In this document: positions 37,703-46,694 of the stretch, piece by piece
How the letters are laid out: every line of letters begins with the position of its first letter
Position numbering within the stretch: the first letter of the stretch is position 1
Origin: Nannocystis pusilla
Lineage (GTDB): Bacteria; Myxococcota_A; Polyangia; Nannocystales; Nannocystaceae
Assembly: GCF_026626665.1 (NCBI RefSeq)
Contig: NZ_JAPNKE010000002.1
Location: 6,611,168-6,675,167, forward strand
Direction of reading: 5' to 3'
Length of the DNA: 64,000 nucleotides
Notes under the pieces: model-generated
Told to the model about the DNA's origin: nothing
The model's database searches: none
Seen by the model: the letters and a program-made list of their open reading frames with translations, nothing else
Position numbers and translations under genes: made by a program

Positions 37703-38479
37703 TCACTCGACCGAGTCGAGGAACTCGTCGACCAGCTGGTTGAACAGCGCCGGGCGCTCCCAGTAGATCGAGTGCCCGGTCTCCGGCACTTTGACGAATC
37801 GGCCGCCGACCAGCATGCGCGCCAGGTGGGCCACCGAGTCTGGCGCGCACACGAAGTCTTCGTCGGCCGTCATGCACAGCGTCGGCACCGCGAAGCCCTC
37901 GAGGTCGCGCGCGGTCACCGTCCGCAGATCCAGCAGGACGTCGCGGATCGCCCGCTTGTCGGCCGCGCCGAGGACGTCCATCCCGCGGTAGAGCTCGTGC
38001 ATCGCCGGCTGGTCGCGCACCATCCGCTCGCCGGCCGCAGGGTGGACCCCCTTCATGAACGCCGCCGTGGCCCGCCCGCGCAGCCGGTTGATCGCCGCGT
38101 CGATCTCCGGCGTCGTCACCTGTCCCGTCGTACAGGCCATCACCAGCGCCCGCACCTTCTCCGGCCGCCGCAGCGCGTAGCCCAGGCAGCTCCACCCGCC
38201 CATCGACTGTCCGACCAGGCGCACGTCGTCGACGTGCAGGTGCTGCAGCAGCGCGTCGAGGTCGTCGACGAACCGGCGCGGCCCCTGCCCCGACCCGTCC
38301 TTCGACGGCGCGAAGCCGCGGTGCGAGAACACCACGCAGCTGAACCGCTTGCGGAAGTGCGGCACCTGCTGCCACCACGACAAAAACCCGCCCCCGAGCC
38401 CGTGCGCGAACACGAGCGGCGGCCCGCTGCCGTGCACCTCATAATAAAGCTCGCCGTCGGGCAGGGTCAGCACCGCCAT
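37703..38479 (-). CDS. Alpha/beta-hydrolase
   Basis: A 258-residue cytoplasmic alpha/beta-hydrolase. VFAHGLGGGFLSW forms the oxyanion region, GQSMGGWS carries the nucleophile Ser, and ETGHSIYWERP carries the catalytic His. It resembles 3-oxoadipate enol-lactonase/BioH-type esterases, but there are no pathway genes around to indicate a substrate. Between them, 38121-38134 holds a degenerate repeat (TGTCCCGTCGTACA). Confidence 0.85.
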   Translation of the reverse strand: MAVLTLPDGELYYEVHGSGPPLVFAHGLGGGFLSWWQQVPHFRKRFSCVVFSHRGFAPSKDGSGQGPRRFVDDLDALLQHLHVDDVRLVGQSMGGWSCLGYALRRPEKVRALVMACTTGQVTTPEIDAAINRLRGRATAAFMKGVHPAAGERMVRDQPAMHELYRGMDVLGAADKRAIRDVLLDLRTVTARDLEGFAVPTLCMTADEDFVCAPDSVAHLARMLVGGRFVKVPETGHSIYWERPALFNQLVDEFLDSVE

Positions 38480-38604
38480 GAGGCCACCCTATCGCGCCGC
38501 GGCCCGCCGCGAAAGCTCCGCCCCCGCGGGCCCTCGCGCGCACATCCTCGCAGCCCGTAGCACCCGGCGCGCCCCTCGCCGCCGACCCGCGGCCGGGAAT
38601 CACA

Positions 38605-38645
38605 TGTCCTCCGAGACATCCGCCGGTGGGCTGTCCCGAAGGACA
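38605..38645. repeat. Two palindromic repeat copies
   Basis: TGTCCTCCGAGACA (38605-38618) and TGTCCCGAAGGACA (38632-38645), between the hydrolase start and the FG-GAP remnant. Confidence 0.7.
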
Positions 38646-38673
38646 GCTCGCCCGCCGCGCCGAAGGTCGGCTC

Positions 38674-39256
38674 TCAGCCCCGCGCCCCGAGCACCACGAT
38701 CCCGAAGTGCGCCACGAACAGCACGACCTCGGCGCCCGGCCGGCCGTCGAGGTCGCCGATCGCGGCCTTCACGTCGACGTCGTGGCTGCGCAGGCGCAGC
38801 AGCGGCCGGCCCTGCGGGTCGTGGACGACCACGCCCGCCTTGTTGGCGACCAGGACATCCTTGCGGCCGTCGCCGTCGAAGTCCTGGTCGAGCCGCGGCG
38901 CCGGGTCCCAGTCGCCCTTGAACAGGTCGATCGTCTCGTCCCCGACGGCGAGCCGGCCGGCCAGCGTCCGGCCCTTCGGCACCGCCCCCGCGGTCCGTCA
39001 CCTCGCCGCGCGCGCCGATCTGCACGAGCTTGTCGTCGGTGTGCACCATCACCGCGCCGGCCGGGTCGAGCTGCACCGCCGAGAGCTCCTTGAACGGCGG
39101 CGACGTCCACATCGGCTCGGGCACCGCCTTCATCGCCATCACCCGGTCGCCGTCCTGCATCGACGATCGCCTTGATCTCGTGCTCTTCGTGCCTGCGCCC
39201 GCCGAAGCGAGGCCGACGCCGCGCTCCACGTCCTGCGAGACCTCATTTTCAATCAT
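38674..39256 (-). pseudogene. Remnant of an FG-GAP/VCBS-like protein, frameshifted
   Basis: Two frames belong together. The upstream one reads DRVMAMKAVPEPMWTSPPF and LDPAGAVMVHTDD. After a break near 38990, in a GCCCCCGCGG stretch, the second reads DQDFDGDGRKDVLVANKAG and IGDLDGRPGAEVVL. These are calcium-binding FG-GAP/VCBS-type repeats usually found in long secreted proteins. There is no signal peptide and the N-terminus (from ATG 39256) looks random, so most of the original gene is probably missing. A repeat copy lies 6 bp upstream. Confidence 0.5.
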
Positions 39257-39261
39257 GCATC

Positions 39262-39275
39262 TGTCCCGCGGGACA
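39262..39275. repeat. Single perfect palindromic repeat
   Basis: TGTCCCGCGGGACA, a fully self-complementary copy just upstream of the FG-GAP remnant. Confidence 0.65.
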
Positions 39276-39314
39276 TTTACACATTGAGGCGCGCCGTCAT
39301 TCGCCGCGCGAAGC

Positions 39315-40061
39315 TCACCGCGCGTTCGCGCCGGCCAGCGCCACCGCGTCGGGGCCCGCGGGGAAGCGCAGCTGGCCCGACGTATCGGTCGCCGCGCGGA
39401 ACACCACCTCCGCCACGTCGGCCTCGGTCGTCACCGCGGCCGGTCGGGTGAACGCCGCGAACACGCGCTCGGCGAACGGCGCATAGGCCTCGGGGATCAG
39501 CGTCGCCGGGTTCGGCCCGTTGTTGGCGAAGCGGGTGGTCGGCCCGTAGCCCGGCTCGACCAGCTTGACCTTCACGTCGAAGTCCGCGAGCTCGTGCGCC
39601 AGCGAGGCGGTGAAGCCCTGGATGGCCGTCTTGCTGGCGGTGTACACGGCCACCAGGGGCATCGGCGCCAGCGTCACGCTCGAGGTCACGTTGACGATCA
39701 CGCCCGACCGCCGCGCCCGCATCTGCGGCAGCACCGCCTGCGTCATCGCCATCACCCCGAACGTGTTCGTCTCGAACACCTGGCGCGCCAGCGCCATCGG
39801 CGTCGCCTCGAACGCCCCGAGGGCCCCGACCCCGGCGTTGTTGACCAGCACGTCGACGGGCCCGCTCGCCGCGATCGCGGCCGCGATGCTGCCTTCCCGG
39901 GTCACGTCGAGCGCCAGCACGCGCAGCCGCTCCGAGCGGGGCAGCAAGTCTTCGCGCGGCGTTCGCATGGTGGCGATCACGTTCCAGCCCTGGGCCAGGA
40001 AGTGGCGCGCGATCTCGAGGCCGTAACCGGAGGAGCAACCAGTGATGAGCACGTTCTTCAT
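39315..40061 (-). CDS. Short-chain dehydrogenase/reductase
   Basis: A 248-residue classical SDR. The cofactor motif TGCSSGYG (residues 7-14), NNAG in DVLVNNAGVG and the catalytic YTASK are intact, so it should oxidise or reduce a small carbonyl/alcohol with NAD(P)H. It is divergent from an AraC-type regulator with a 74-bp gap, a frequent arrangement in which the regulator controls the SDR and responds to its substrate. Confidence 0.9.
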   Translation of the reverse strand: MKNVLITGCSSGYGLEIARHFLAQGWNVIATMRTPREDLLPRSERLRVLALDVTREGSIAAAIAASGPVDVLVNNAGVGALGAFEATPMALARQVFETNTFGVMAMTQAVLPQMRARRSGVIVNVTSSVTLAPMPLVAVYTASKTAIQGFTASLAHELADFDVKVKLVEPGYGPTTRFANNGPNPATLIPEAYAPFAERVFAAFTRPAAVTTEADVAEVVFRAATDTSGQLRFPAGPDAVALAGANAR

Positions 40062-40135
40062 GGCGTTGACTGTAGCGACCCGATGCCGGACTATCTATCG
40101 CAAGAAGTCCTGGTTTCATTGGCGATCGTCCAGAC

Positions 40136-41032
40136 ATGACCGACCCGCTCTCGCAAGTCATCGCCCTGCTGCAGCCGCGCGCCGTGTTCTCGAAGCCGAT
40201 CAGCGGCGCCGGGCGCTGGGCCGTGCGCTACTCCGCGTTCGGCCACCCGAGCTTCTGCACCGTGCTCGCGGGCAGCTGTCGCCTCGCGGTCGACGGCCAC
40301 CGGCCGCTCACCCTCGAGGCCGGCGACTTCCTGCTCTTGCCGGCCACCCCGGGCTTCACCATGTCGGGCTTCGAGCCCGCCACGCCCGAGCGCATCGACC
40401 CCAAGCTGACGCCCGCGCCCACGGCCGAGGTCCGCCACGGCACCCGCGGCGGCCGGCCCGACGTGCGCCTGCTCGGCGGCTACTTCGTGTTCGACTCGCC
40501 CGACGCCGACCTGCTGGTCTCGCTGCTGCCGGCGGTGATGCACGTGCGCGGCGTGGAGCGCCTGTCGCTGCTGGTGCGGCTCGTCGGCGACGAGGCCGGC
40601 GAGCGCCGGTCGGGCCGCGACCTCGTGCTCACGCGCCTGGTCGAGCTGCTGCTCATCGAGGCGCTGCGCTCCACTCCCGGCGAAGACACCCCGCCGGGCC
40701 TGCTGCGCGGCCTGGCCGACCCTCGCCTCGCCCCGGCGCTGCGGCACATGCACGCCAACTTCGCGCGCCCGTGGACGGTGGCCCAATTGGCCAAGACCGC
40801 CGCGCTGTCGCGCTCGGCCTTCTTCGAGCGCTTCACCGGCGCCGTCGGTCTGCCGCCGATGGAGTACCTGCTCGCCTGGCGCATGGCCGTCGCCAAGGAC
40901 CTGCTCCGCCGCGAAGACCTCGGCCTCTCCGAGGTCGCCGAGCGCGTCGGCTACGCCTCCGCCAGCACCTTCAGCACCGCCTTCAGCCGCCACGTCGGCC
41001 AGGCCCCGAGCCGCTACGCCCGCGCCTCGTAG
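40136..41032 (+). CDS. AraC-family transcription regulator
   Basis: A 298-residue regulator. The N-terminal cupin-like sensing domain (about 1-140) includes GDFLLLPATPGFT. The C-terminal double helix-turn-helix (about 205-298) has WTVAQLAKTAALSRSAFFERF and LSEVAERVGYASASTFSTAF. It most resembles AraC regulators with a cupin_6 domain next to SDR genes. It probably regulates the divergent SDR across the shared 74-bp promoter region. Confidence 0.9.
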   Translation: MTDPLSQVIALLQPRAVFSKPISGAGRWAVRYSAFGHPSFCTVLAGSCRLAVDGHRPLTLEAGDFLLLPATPGFTMSGFEPATPERIDPKLTPAPTAEVRHGTRGGRPDVRLLGGYFVFDSPDADLLVSLLPAVMHVRGVERLSLLVRLVGDEAGERRSGRDLVLTRLVELLLIEALRSTPGEDTPPGLLRGLADPRLAPALRHMHANFARPWTVAQLAKTAALSRSAFFERFTGAVGLPPMEYLLAWRMAVAKDLLRREDLGLSEVAERVGYASASTFSTAFSRHVGQAPSRYARAS

Positions 41033-41093
41033 GAGGCCGCCGCGTCGGTCGCCATCGCGCGACAGCGCCGCCGCCATCGCGCGGGCGACGACA

Positions 41094-41107
41094 TGTCCCG
41101 CAAGACA
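41094..41107. repeat. Single palindromic repeat copy
   Basis: TGTCCCGCAAGACA, downstream of the AraC gene in the gap before the convergent HupE-like gene. Confidence 0.6.
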
Positions 41108-41240
41108 GGCGCGAGGCCGCGGCCGCTCCTGCCAGGGCGAGCCGGGTCTCCCTCACGCCCGCGTACTTCACGCATTCGAGGTCGGCGCAAATCACCAGAG
41201 GCGTGACAATCACAGCCGCGAGCCCGAAGGCTCGCGCCGC

Positions 41241-42315
41241 TCAACCGCCGAGCACCCTCTCGAAAAACCACCACAGCCCCGCCAGCACGATCGCCCCCGA
41301 GATCCACTTCGCCCCTCGATATCGGCGGTACGGCTCCCAGCGCCCCAGCAGCAGCAGCACCGGCAGCACCAGCGCCAGCACGGCCAGCTGGCCCGCCTCG
41401 ACCCCGAGGTTGAACAGCAGCAGCGCCGGTCCGACCTCCCCGGCCGGCAGCCCCAGCTCCGCCAGCACCCCCGCGAAGCCGAACCCGTGGACGAACCCGA
41501 ACGGCAGCGTGATCCGCCAGCGCCCGGCCGCGTCCGGCACGAAGAAGTTCTCCACCCCCACGTACGCGATCGACAGCGCGATGGCCGGCTCGACCCATGC
41601 CCCGCTGGGCGTCCAGATCCCCAGAGTCGCCAGCGCGAGGCTCAGCGAGTGGCCGAGCGTGAACGCGGTGATCACCGCCACCAGCGAGCGCAGGCGGCCG
41701 CCGACCACCACCAGCCCGAGCAGGAACACCAGGTGGTCGGTCCCGATCAGGATGTGCTCGACCCCCAGCTCGAAGTACGCCGACACCGGCCGCGCGGGTG
41801 GTTCCGCCTCGCCGCCCTCCATCGCGATCGTCGCCGCCGGCGCGCGCTTGCAGCACCGGCTCGGCGAAGATGTCCTCGGGGCCAGCTCCCGGCCGCTGGA
41901 ACTGCGCCAGGTGGCGGTGCCCGGACGACAGCCCGGCGAACAGCGACCACGTCAGCGTCAGCTCCTTCGGCGGCCGCGCGCAGTCGAAGCGCAGCGCCAG
42001 CGACGCCCCGTCCTCCTCCGTCAGCCACGCCCGCGTCGCCGCCCCGACGCACGCCTCGCCCTCGGCCGCCAGCCCGACCCCCGCGACCACCGGCCCCAGA
42101 GCCGCGCCCGCGCCCGTCAGCTCGGCCTCGCTCAGCGCCCCGTCGCCGTCGCCGTCGAGCCCCGGCGCCAGCGCCCGCAGCTCGCCGCGCGCGAACGTCA
42201 GCTCGACCGTGACCGTCCCCCCGTCGACCGTGTACACCCCGCGCGACAGCCCGACCTGGTGGGCCCCGGCGAGCCGGGGGATGACCAGCCCCAAGAGACA
42301 TGCCCCCAGCGCCAT
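41241..42315 (-). pseudogene. HupE/UreJ-like membrane protein, one frameshift
   Basis: The first frame (ATG 42315) has a signal peptide (LGACLLGLVIPRLAGA) and an extracytoplasmic domain with an EF-hand-like DGDGDGALSEAEL and AFAGLSSGHRH-type ending. The frame breaks near 41845 in GCGCGCGCCGGC. The second continues with HupE/UreJ_2 helices: FELGVEHILIGTDHLVFLLG with His-rich helix, FTLGHSLSLALA and FGFVHGFGFAG. HupE/UreJ proteins are secondary nickel or cobalt transporters beside hydrogenases and ureases, though this variant is common without them. A one-base gain restores about 358 residues. Repeat copies cover the start region. Confidence 0.72.
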
Positions 42316-42356
42316 GCCCCAAGCGACATGTCTGAACGGGCCTGTCCTCTCGAACA
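42296..42356. repeat. Repeat variants over the HupE-like gene start
   Basis: AGAGACATGCCCCCAGCGCC, TGCCCCAAGCGACA and TGTCTGAACGGGCC lie end to end, followed by TGTCCTCTCGAACA (42343-42356). They cover the ribosome-binding site and first codons of the leftward HupE-like gene. Confidence 0.6.
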
Positions 42357-42747
42357 CATTGTTTTCGCAGCGCGCGGCCGTGAGCACGGACCGCGAGGAT
42401 ACCCCGAACGCCGCGTGCCTGTCCCCGCGCCCTCCGCGCCCCGCCGAAACGCCCCGCGCGGAGCGACCCACGCCCGCGAGCGACAGCCCGCACCGCGCCC
42501 CCGTGAGCGACGGCCCGAACCGCGCACCCGCGAGCGACGGCCCGAACCGCCCCCGCGCCCGCGAGCGACAGCCGAACCCGCACGCCCGCGAGCAACAGCC
42601 CGCACTGCGACGCCCCGACCCCGCTGCCCTCGCCGCCGCAATTAAAAAGCGCTTCAAAACCTGTGAGGGCCTGAAGCAGCGAACCGGAGCGGGCCGGGGG
42701 CATACGTCGCGTGGATAGTGTGCGTGGCGCCGGCGCGACTCCGGCGT
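42357..42747. other. Intergenic DNA with minisatellite
   Basis: Between HupE-like and DUF4056 genes. It holds a 27-bp minisatellite and is otherwise without a believable gene. The translated repeats (RERRPEPRTRERRPEP) look random. Confidence 0.5.
42476..42615. repeat. 27-bp minisatellite, five units
   Basis: Units start at 42476, 42503, 42530, 42561 and 42588, with core GCGAGCGACRGCCCGMACCG and spacings of 27, 27, 31 and 27 bp. It is unrelated to the 14-bp palindrome. Confidence 0.7.
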
Positions 42748-44085
42748 TCACGGTCCCGCGGAGGTAGTGGCGGCTCGGCGCCGACCCGTCACGTCGCGGC
42801 GCACGATTTTTTCTTTTTCGCGCCCGGCCGGCTTGTCGGCCCGGCCCTCGCCCGGCTCGTCGAAGTCGGGGCCGAACACCTGGGCCCCCTCGCTGCGGAT
42901 GGCCGCCGCGATCGCCGGGATGTCGGCCTGGGTGACCGTCGTGCCCTCCGCGATCGGCAGCGGGAAGTTCTTGGGCAGCCAGGTGCCGAACTCGAACTCG
43001 ACGGCGGCGAGCTCGGAGATCTCACGGTCCCCGAGGCGGTGGTCGATGACCAGCGGCAGCGGGGGCGGCTGGCCCTCGCAGGCCTCGCGGACCGCCGGAT
43101 CCTGGACCAGCCAGGCCGCGACCGGCGACTCGGTATGGATATACCGCCGCGTCACCAGAGTGAACTCGGGCACCCGCTTCTTCGAGTCCCACCACAGGCC
43201 GTCGACCGCCTGCATCGCCGCTCGCGCGCCGTCCTTGGGCAGCGCCCCCAGGCGGCGCAGGGCCTCGCGGATCCACGCCTGCATCGCCAGGTCGTACTCC
43301 TCGCGCGAGCGGATCTCGCCGTCCAGGACGAGCCCCGCCGCGAGGTTGATGCCGAGCACGTTCGAGTACACGTCCTCCGGCGAGAACGACGACAGCCGCT
43401 CCGACACCCCCGGCACGCTCTCGAAGCCGTACCACGTGACCACCTCGTGCCACGTCGACAATTGATAGACCGCCCAGCTCGCCAGCGTCACCGCCGTCTT
43501 CCACCGGCCGTGGCGCTCGATGATCCCCGGCGGCAGCGCCTTGACCACCACCCGCCGCTTCGTGCCCTCCTCCGGCCATTCGACGGTCGCCGCCTCGGGC
43601 AATCGTCGCACCAGCTGCAGCGCCAGGAAGAGCGTGCGGTCCGCCGTGTCGCGCACGTGGGCAATGTCGAGGAACCCGCCGCGGCAGGTGTAGACCAGCC
43701 CGTTGCGCTCGCGCGTCGCGTCGCCCTTGTCGTAGCCGTGCGGGCCGATGTCCTCCGGCGCGCGGATGTTCTCGTTCTTGTACAGCGGCACCGGCACCGG
43801 CCCGACCTCCGCCCGCAGGTCCTGGCCGAACGCGCAGCACGGCCGGAGCTTCTGCGGCGGGTCGAACACCGGCACGCTGGCCGGGTCGAAGTCGGTCGCC
43901 ACGTCGGCCGGGTCGTGCAGCGCGCGCGCGACCTCGCGGCTGTCGACCACCAGCGGCGCCTTCCAGGTCGGCGCGCAGGCCGTGATCGCGAGGGCGAGCG
44001 GTGCCAGCAATCGCCCTGCTCCGCGCCTCGCGGCGCTCGTCGGGGCCTCTCCTCGGGTGTCGGCATTCGCGTGTGCGCTCCGCAC
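42748..44085 (-). CDS. DUF4056-like lipoprotein
   Basis: A protein of up to 445 residues. After the N-terminus comes LAPLALAITAC, a lipobox. A start at TTG 44010, with GGAG eight bases before it, gives a compact signal and may be the true start; GTG 44085 gives the long version. RPCCAFGQDL and the following HGYDKGD, WLVQDPAVREAC and GLWWDSKKRVPEF stretches resemble the DUF4056 family of putative lipoproteins; function unknown. The C-terminus is charged and Lys/Arg-rich. It is divergent from a membrane phosphatase-superfamily gene, 21 bp away. Confidence 0.72.
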   Translation of the reverse strand: MRSAHANADTRGEAPTSAARRGAGRLLAPLALAITACAPTWKAPLVVDSREVARALHDPADVATDFDPASVPVFDPPQKLRPCCAFGQDLRAEVGPVPVPLYKNENIRAPEDIGPHGYDKGDATRERNGLVYTCRGGFLDIAHVRDTADRTLFLALQLVRRLPEAATVEWPEEGTKRRVVVKALPPGIIERHGRWKTAVTLASWAVYQLSTWHEVVTWYGFESVPGVSERLSSFSPEDVYSNVLGINLAAGLVLDGEIRSREEYDLAMQAWIREALRRLGALPKDGARAAMQAVDGLWWDSKKRVPEFTLVTRRYIHTESPVAAWLVQDPAVREACEGQPPPLPLVIDHRLGDREISELAAVEFEFGTWLPKNFPLPIAEGTTVTQADIPAIAAAIRSEGAQVFGPDFDEPGEGRADKPAGREKEKIVRRDVTGRRRAATTSAGP

Positions 44086-44106
44086 GTTCTATGCTCTGAT
44101 CGCGAC

Positions 44107-45696
44107 ATGACCGTCCGGCAATGCCTGGTGCTCCTCCTCGCCTGCTGCGCGCTCGGCCTGGGCGTCCCGCTGCTGCTGGGCGTCACCTATTCGGCGCGGC
44201 TCTCGTCGCACGACACCGGCTTCTTCGCCGTCCATGTCGACGACGCGATCGCCGCGGACGCGCAGCCGCGTAGACCGCGCCGCAGCGTCCTGGTGGTGAT
44301 CGACGGCCTCGGTCACGAGGCCGCCAAGACCATGGGCGCGATCGCGCTCCTGCGCGAGCACGGGCAATGTCGCAAGACCGCCGTCGGCGTGCCCTCGATG
44401 TCGCGCCCGGTCTACGCCACGATCTCCACCGGCCTCGAGCAGGACCGCACCGGCGCCCGCGGCAACGACGACGAGGCCCCGCTGTTCGCCCAGTCGATCT
44501 GGCAGCGGGCCCGCGCCGCCGGCATGTCGGTCGCGGTCGTCAGCGAGCTGACTTGGTGGGAAGAGCTGTTCCCCGGCGCCTTCACCCACTACGACGTCCT
44601 CCCGCTCGACGCCGACTACTTCACCGCCCTCCCGCCGGCCGACCTCCAGCTCGTCCACCCGCTCTACGTCGACGAGGTCGGCCACGAGTTCGGCGCCGCC
44701 TCGCCCGAGTACGCCGAGGCGGTCGCGCGCGCCGATCGCGAGCTCGGCGACCTGCTGCGCGGCCTCGACTTCGCCCAGGACCTGGTGGTCCTCACCGCCG
44801 ATCACGGGCACTCGGCGCGCGGCGGCCACGGCGGCGCGCAGGAGCCGATCGCCAATGTCATGACCTGCCACGCCGGCCTGGGCGTCCGCCGCGACCCCGA
44901 CTACGGTCATTTGCGAATCACCACAGTCGCCCCGTCGCTGGCGCTCTTGCTCGGCCTGCCGTTCCCGGCCCACATGCGGGCCGGCGACGACGACCTCGAC
45001 GCCCTGTTCGCCATCGCCGACCCGGCCGCCTTCTCGCCCGCGTACCTCGAGGACCGCCGCGCCGCGGTCGAGCGGTTCCGCCGCGCCAATGAGGACGCCG
45101 TGCGCGCGTGGCTGCCCGACAGCGCCGGCAACTGGGACGCCTTCTACGAGCTCTACCGCCAGCGCCACCGCAGCGGCGCGCGGGTGCTGGTCGCCGCGCT
45201 GGCGCTGGTGTTCCTGCTGCAGCTGTGGCTCCACCGCCGGCGCGAGCAGCAGGGCGAGGCCCGCAGCGCCGCCCTGTTCGGCCTCGGCTTCGTGGCGGTG
45301 TTCGGGGCCGTCACCTACGCCCTGCAGGTCGGCCTGCGCGGCAGCTTCGACCTCAGCTCGGTCGCCGGTCGCGCCGACCTCATCGGCTTCACCCTCACCA
45401 TGGGCTTCGGCTGGACCACCCTCGCGGTCGTCGTCCACTGGCTGGTGCGCCGCGATCGCTGCGCCTTGATGCTCGACCTCTCCGCCATCCTGGCGGCCGG
45501 CGCCGTCCTGTCCGCCGCTCACCCGCTGGTGCTCGGCTGGCGCCTCGGCTTCCCCGTCCCCTCGCCCACCGTCTACTTCTTCCCCTACTTCGCCGCCCTG
45601 ATGTTCCCCGCGGTCACCGGCGTCGCCGTCGTCGTCGCCGCCCTGGTCGGCCTGCGCCCGCTCCGCCGCCGCTCGGACATGATCGCCAGGACATGA
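44107..45696 (+). CDS. Membrane-bound alkaline-phosphatase-superfamily protein
   Basis: A 529-residue protein. It has an N-terminal signal/anchor, then a type I phosphodiesterase/nucleotide pyrophosphatase-like domain: VLVVIDGLGHEA (metal Asp), VPSMSRPVYATISTG (nucleophile Ser/Thr), and TADHGHSARGGHGG (metal Asp and His ligands). Residues of about 355-525 add four to five membrane helices. The architecture resembles enzymes that transfer or hydrolyse phosphate or phosphoethanolamine groups on surface glycans, but substrate is unknown. The last codons and stop are made of 14-bp repeat units. Confidence 0.82.
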   Translation: MTVRQCLVLLLACCALGLGVPLLLGVTYSARLSSHDTGFFAVHVDDAIAADAQPRRPRRSVLVVIDGLGHEAAKTMGAIALLREHGQCRKTAVGVPSMSRPVYATISTGLEQDRTGARGNDDEAPLFAQSIWQRARAAGMSVAVVSELTWWEELFPGAFTHYDVLPLDADYFTALPPADLQLVHPLYVDEVGHEFGAASPEYAEAVARADRELGDLLRGLDFAQDLVVLTADHGHSARGGHGGAQEPIANVMTCHAGLGVRRDPDYGHLRITTVAPSLALLLGLPFPAHMRAGDDDLDALFAIADPAAFSPAYLEDRRAAVERFRRANEDAVRAWLPDSAGNWDAFYELYRQRHRSGARVLVAALALVFLLQLWLHRRREQQGEARSAALFGLGFVAVFGAVTYALQVGLRGSFDLSSVAGRADLIGFTLTMGFGWTTLAVVVHWLVRRDRCALMLDLSAILAAGAVLSAAHPLVLGWRLGFPVPSPTVYFFPYFAALMFPAVTGVAVVVAALVGLRPLRRRSDMIART

Positions 45697-45763
45697 TCAT
45701 GAGGACATGACCCTCGGGGCATGCTCTCTCGGGCATGCCCCGGAGGACATGTCCTTCAGCTCA
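45680..45763. repeat. Five-unit head-to-tail 14-bp concatemer
   Basis: Contiguous 14-bp units at 45680, 45694, 45708, 45722 and 45736 (TGATCGCCAGGACA, TGATCATGAGGACA, TGACCCTCGGGGCA, TGCTCTCTCGGGCA, TGCCCCGGAGGACA), then a partial unit to about 45759. Inner base pairs differ between units but TG...CA is fixed. It overlaps the end of the phosphatase-superfamily gene and runs to the crtC stop. Confidence 0.8.
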
Positions 45764-46694
45764 CCCGGCGGATGCGGAACGGCAGCATCGTCTGGACCAG
45801 CGGCGAGCAGAAGCGCGACAGCGACAGCGACTCGTGGACCGCGCGCACCGGCACCTCGCCGACGCGGGTGGCGACCTGCGTGCGCGCGTAGAACGGGGTG
45901 TCCTCGAGCGTGCGGATCACCGTGGCCGGGGCGCCGTCGGTCCGCGTGGAGCGGGGGATCCACCAGCGCGTGCGCCCGAGCGTCATGGCATGCGCGGCGG
46001 CCAGCGGCTCGACGTGGCCGTCGGCGTGGAACACCCGCCCGAGCTGCAGCTGGCTGCCGTCGCGGCGCCGGGCGTCGTACAGCACCACCGTGCGGTCCGG
46101 CAGCGCCGCGCGCGACCAGCTCCAGTCGACGAAGGCCGCCTCGAGCGGCTCCTCGCCGAAGTTCGCGTCGTGGTAGCCGGTCCCGCGCAGCGTCAGCGCC
46201 GGCGTCGACAGCTCGGCCTCCACGTGCGCGTGCGGGGCCGCCGGGAACCACGTGTGACGGCCGCGGGCGTCGAGCCGCTCCGGGCGGTCGGGGAACGCCG
46301 ACGGGTACAGGCGCACCGTCCCGGCCACCCGCTGACCGAGCACCGCCGTGCGCTCGTCGAAGCGGACCACCAGGCAGTCGCCCTCCCACGCCATCGAGCT
46401 GCTGCCGACCTGCAGCCGGTCCGGGCGGCGCTCGACCTCGCTGGCGCCGTACTCGGTGAACACCCACGCGTCCACCCCGGGCCCGTAGAGCGCCACGTTG
46501 ATCGCGCAGTGGGCCATCGGGTCGGCCGCGCCGGCCGGCGCCTTCGCGCGGGCCTTGGCGTAGTACGGCGAGAACACGCTGCCGACGAAGGCGATGATCG
46601 TCAGTCCGTGGCTGCCGTCGTCGCTGAGCGCGTCGAGGTACCACCAGCCGTAGCCGCCCGGAGGGACCAGCCGGTCGAACTGAGGCCCGCGCAC
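45756..46694 (-). CDS. crtC: Carotenoid 1,2-hydratase
   Basis: A 312-residue CrtC-type hydratase. WWYLDALSDDGSHGLTIIAFVGSVFSPYY and WSWSRAALPDRTVVLYDARRRDG match the family. It adds water across the C1-C2 double bond of an acyclic psi-end group, preparing it for 3,4-desaturation. Here it lies just downstream of CrtD, with which it acts in myxobacterial and purple-bacterial carotenoids. I chose GTG 46694; the gene overlaps the end of crtD by 94 bp, so either is translationally coupled or the crtD tail is extended by an indel. Repeats lie at the 3' end. Confidence 0.85.
   Translation of the reverse strand: MRGPQFDRLVPPGGYGWWYLDALSDDGSHGLTIIAFVGSVFSPYYAKARAKAPAGAADPMAHCAINVALYGPGVDAWVFTEYGASEVERRPDRLQVGSSSMAWEGDCLVVRFDERTAVLGQRVAGTVRLYPSAFPDRPERLDARGRHTWFPAAPHAHVEAELSTPALTLRGTGYHDANFGEEPLEAAFVDWSWSRAALPDRTVVLYDARRRDGSQLQLGRVFHADGHVEPLAAAHAMTLGRTRWWIPRSTRTDGAPATVIRTLEDTPFYARTQVATRVGEVPVRAVHESLSLSRFCSPLVQTMLPFRIRRVS

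Noticed and set aside
38121-38134. Palindrome copy in the alpha/beta-hydrolase gene
   Set aside because: Only partly matches (TGTCCCGTCGTACA) and lies in a conserved coding stretch; likely chance.
44089-45522. 477-codon minus-strand ORF over the phosphatase-superfamily gene
   Set aside because: Shadow frame; the plus-strand gene has the clear catalytic motifs.
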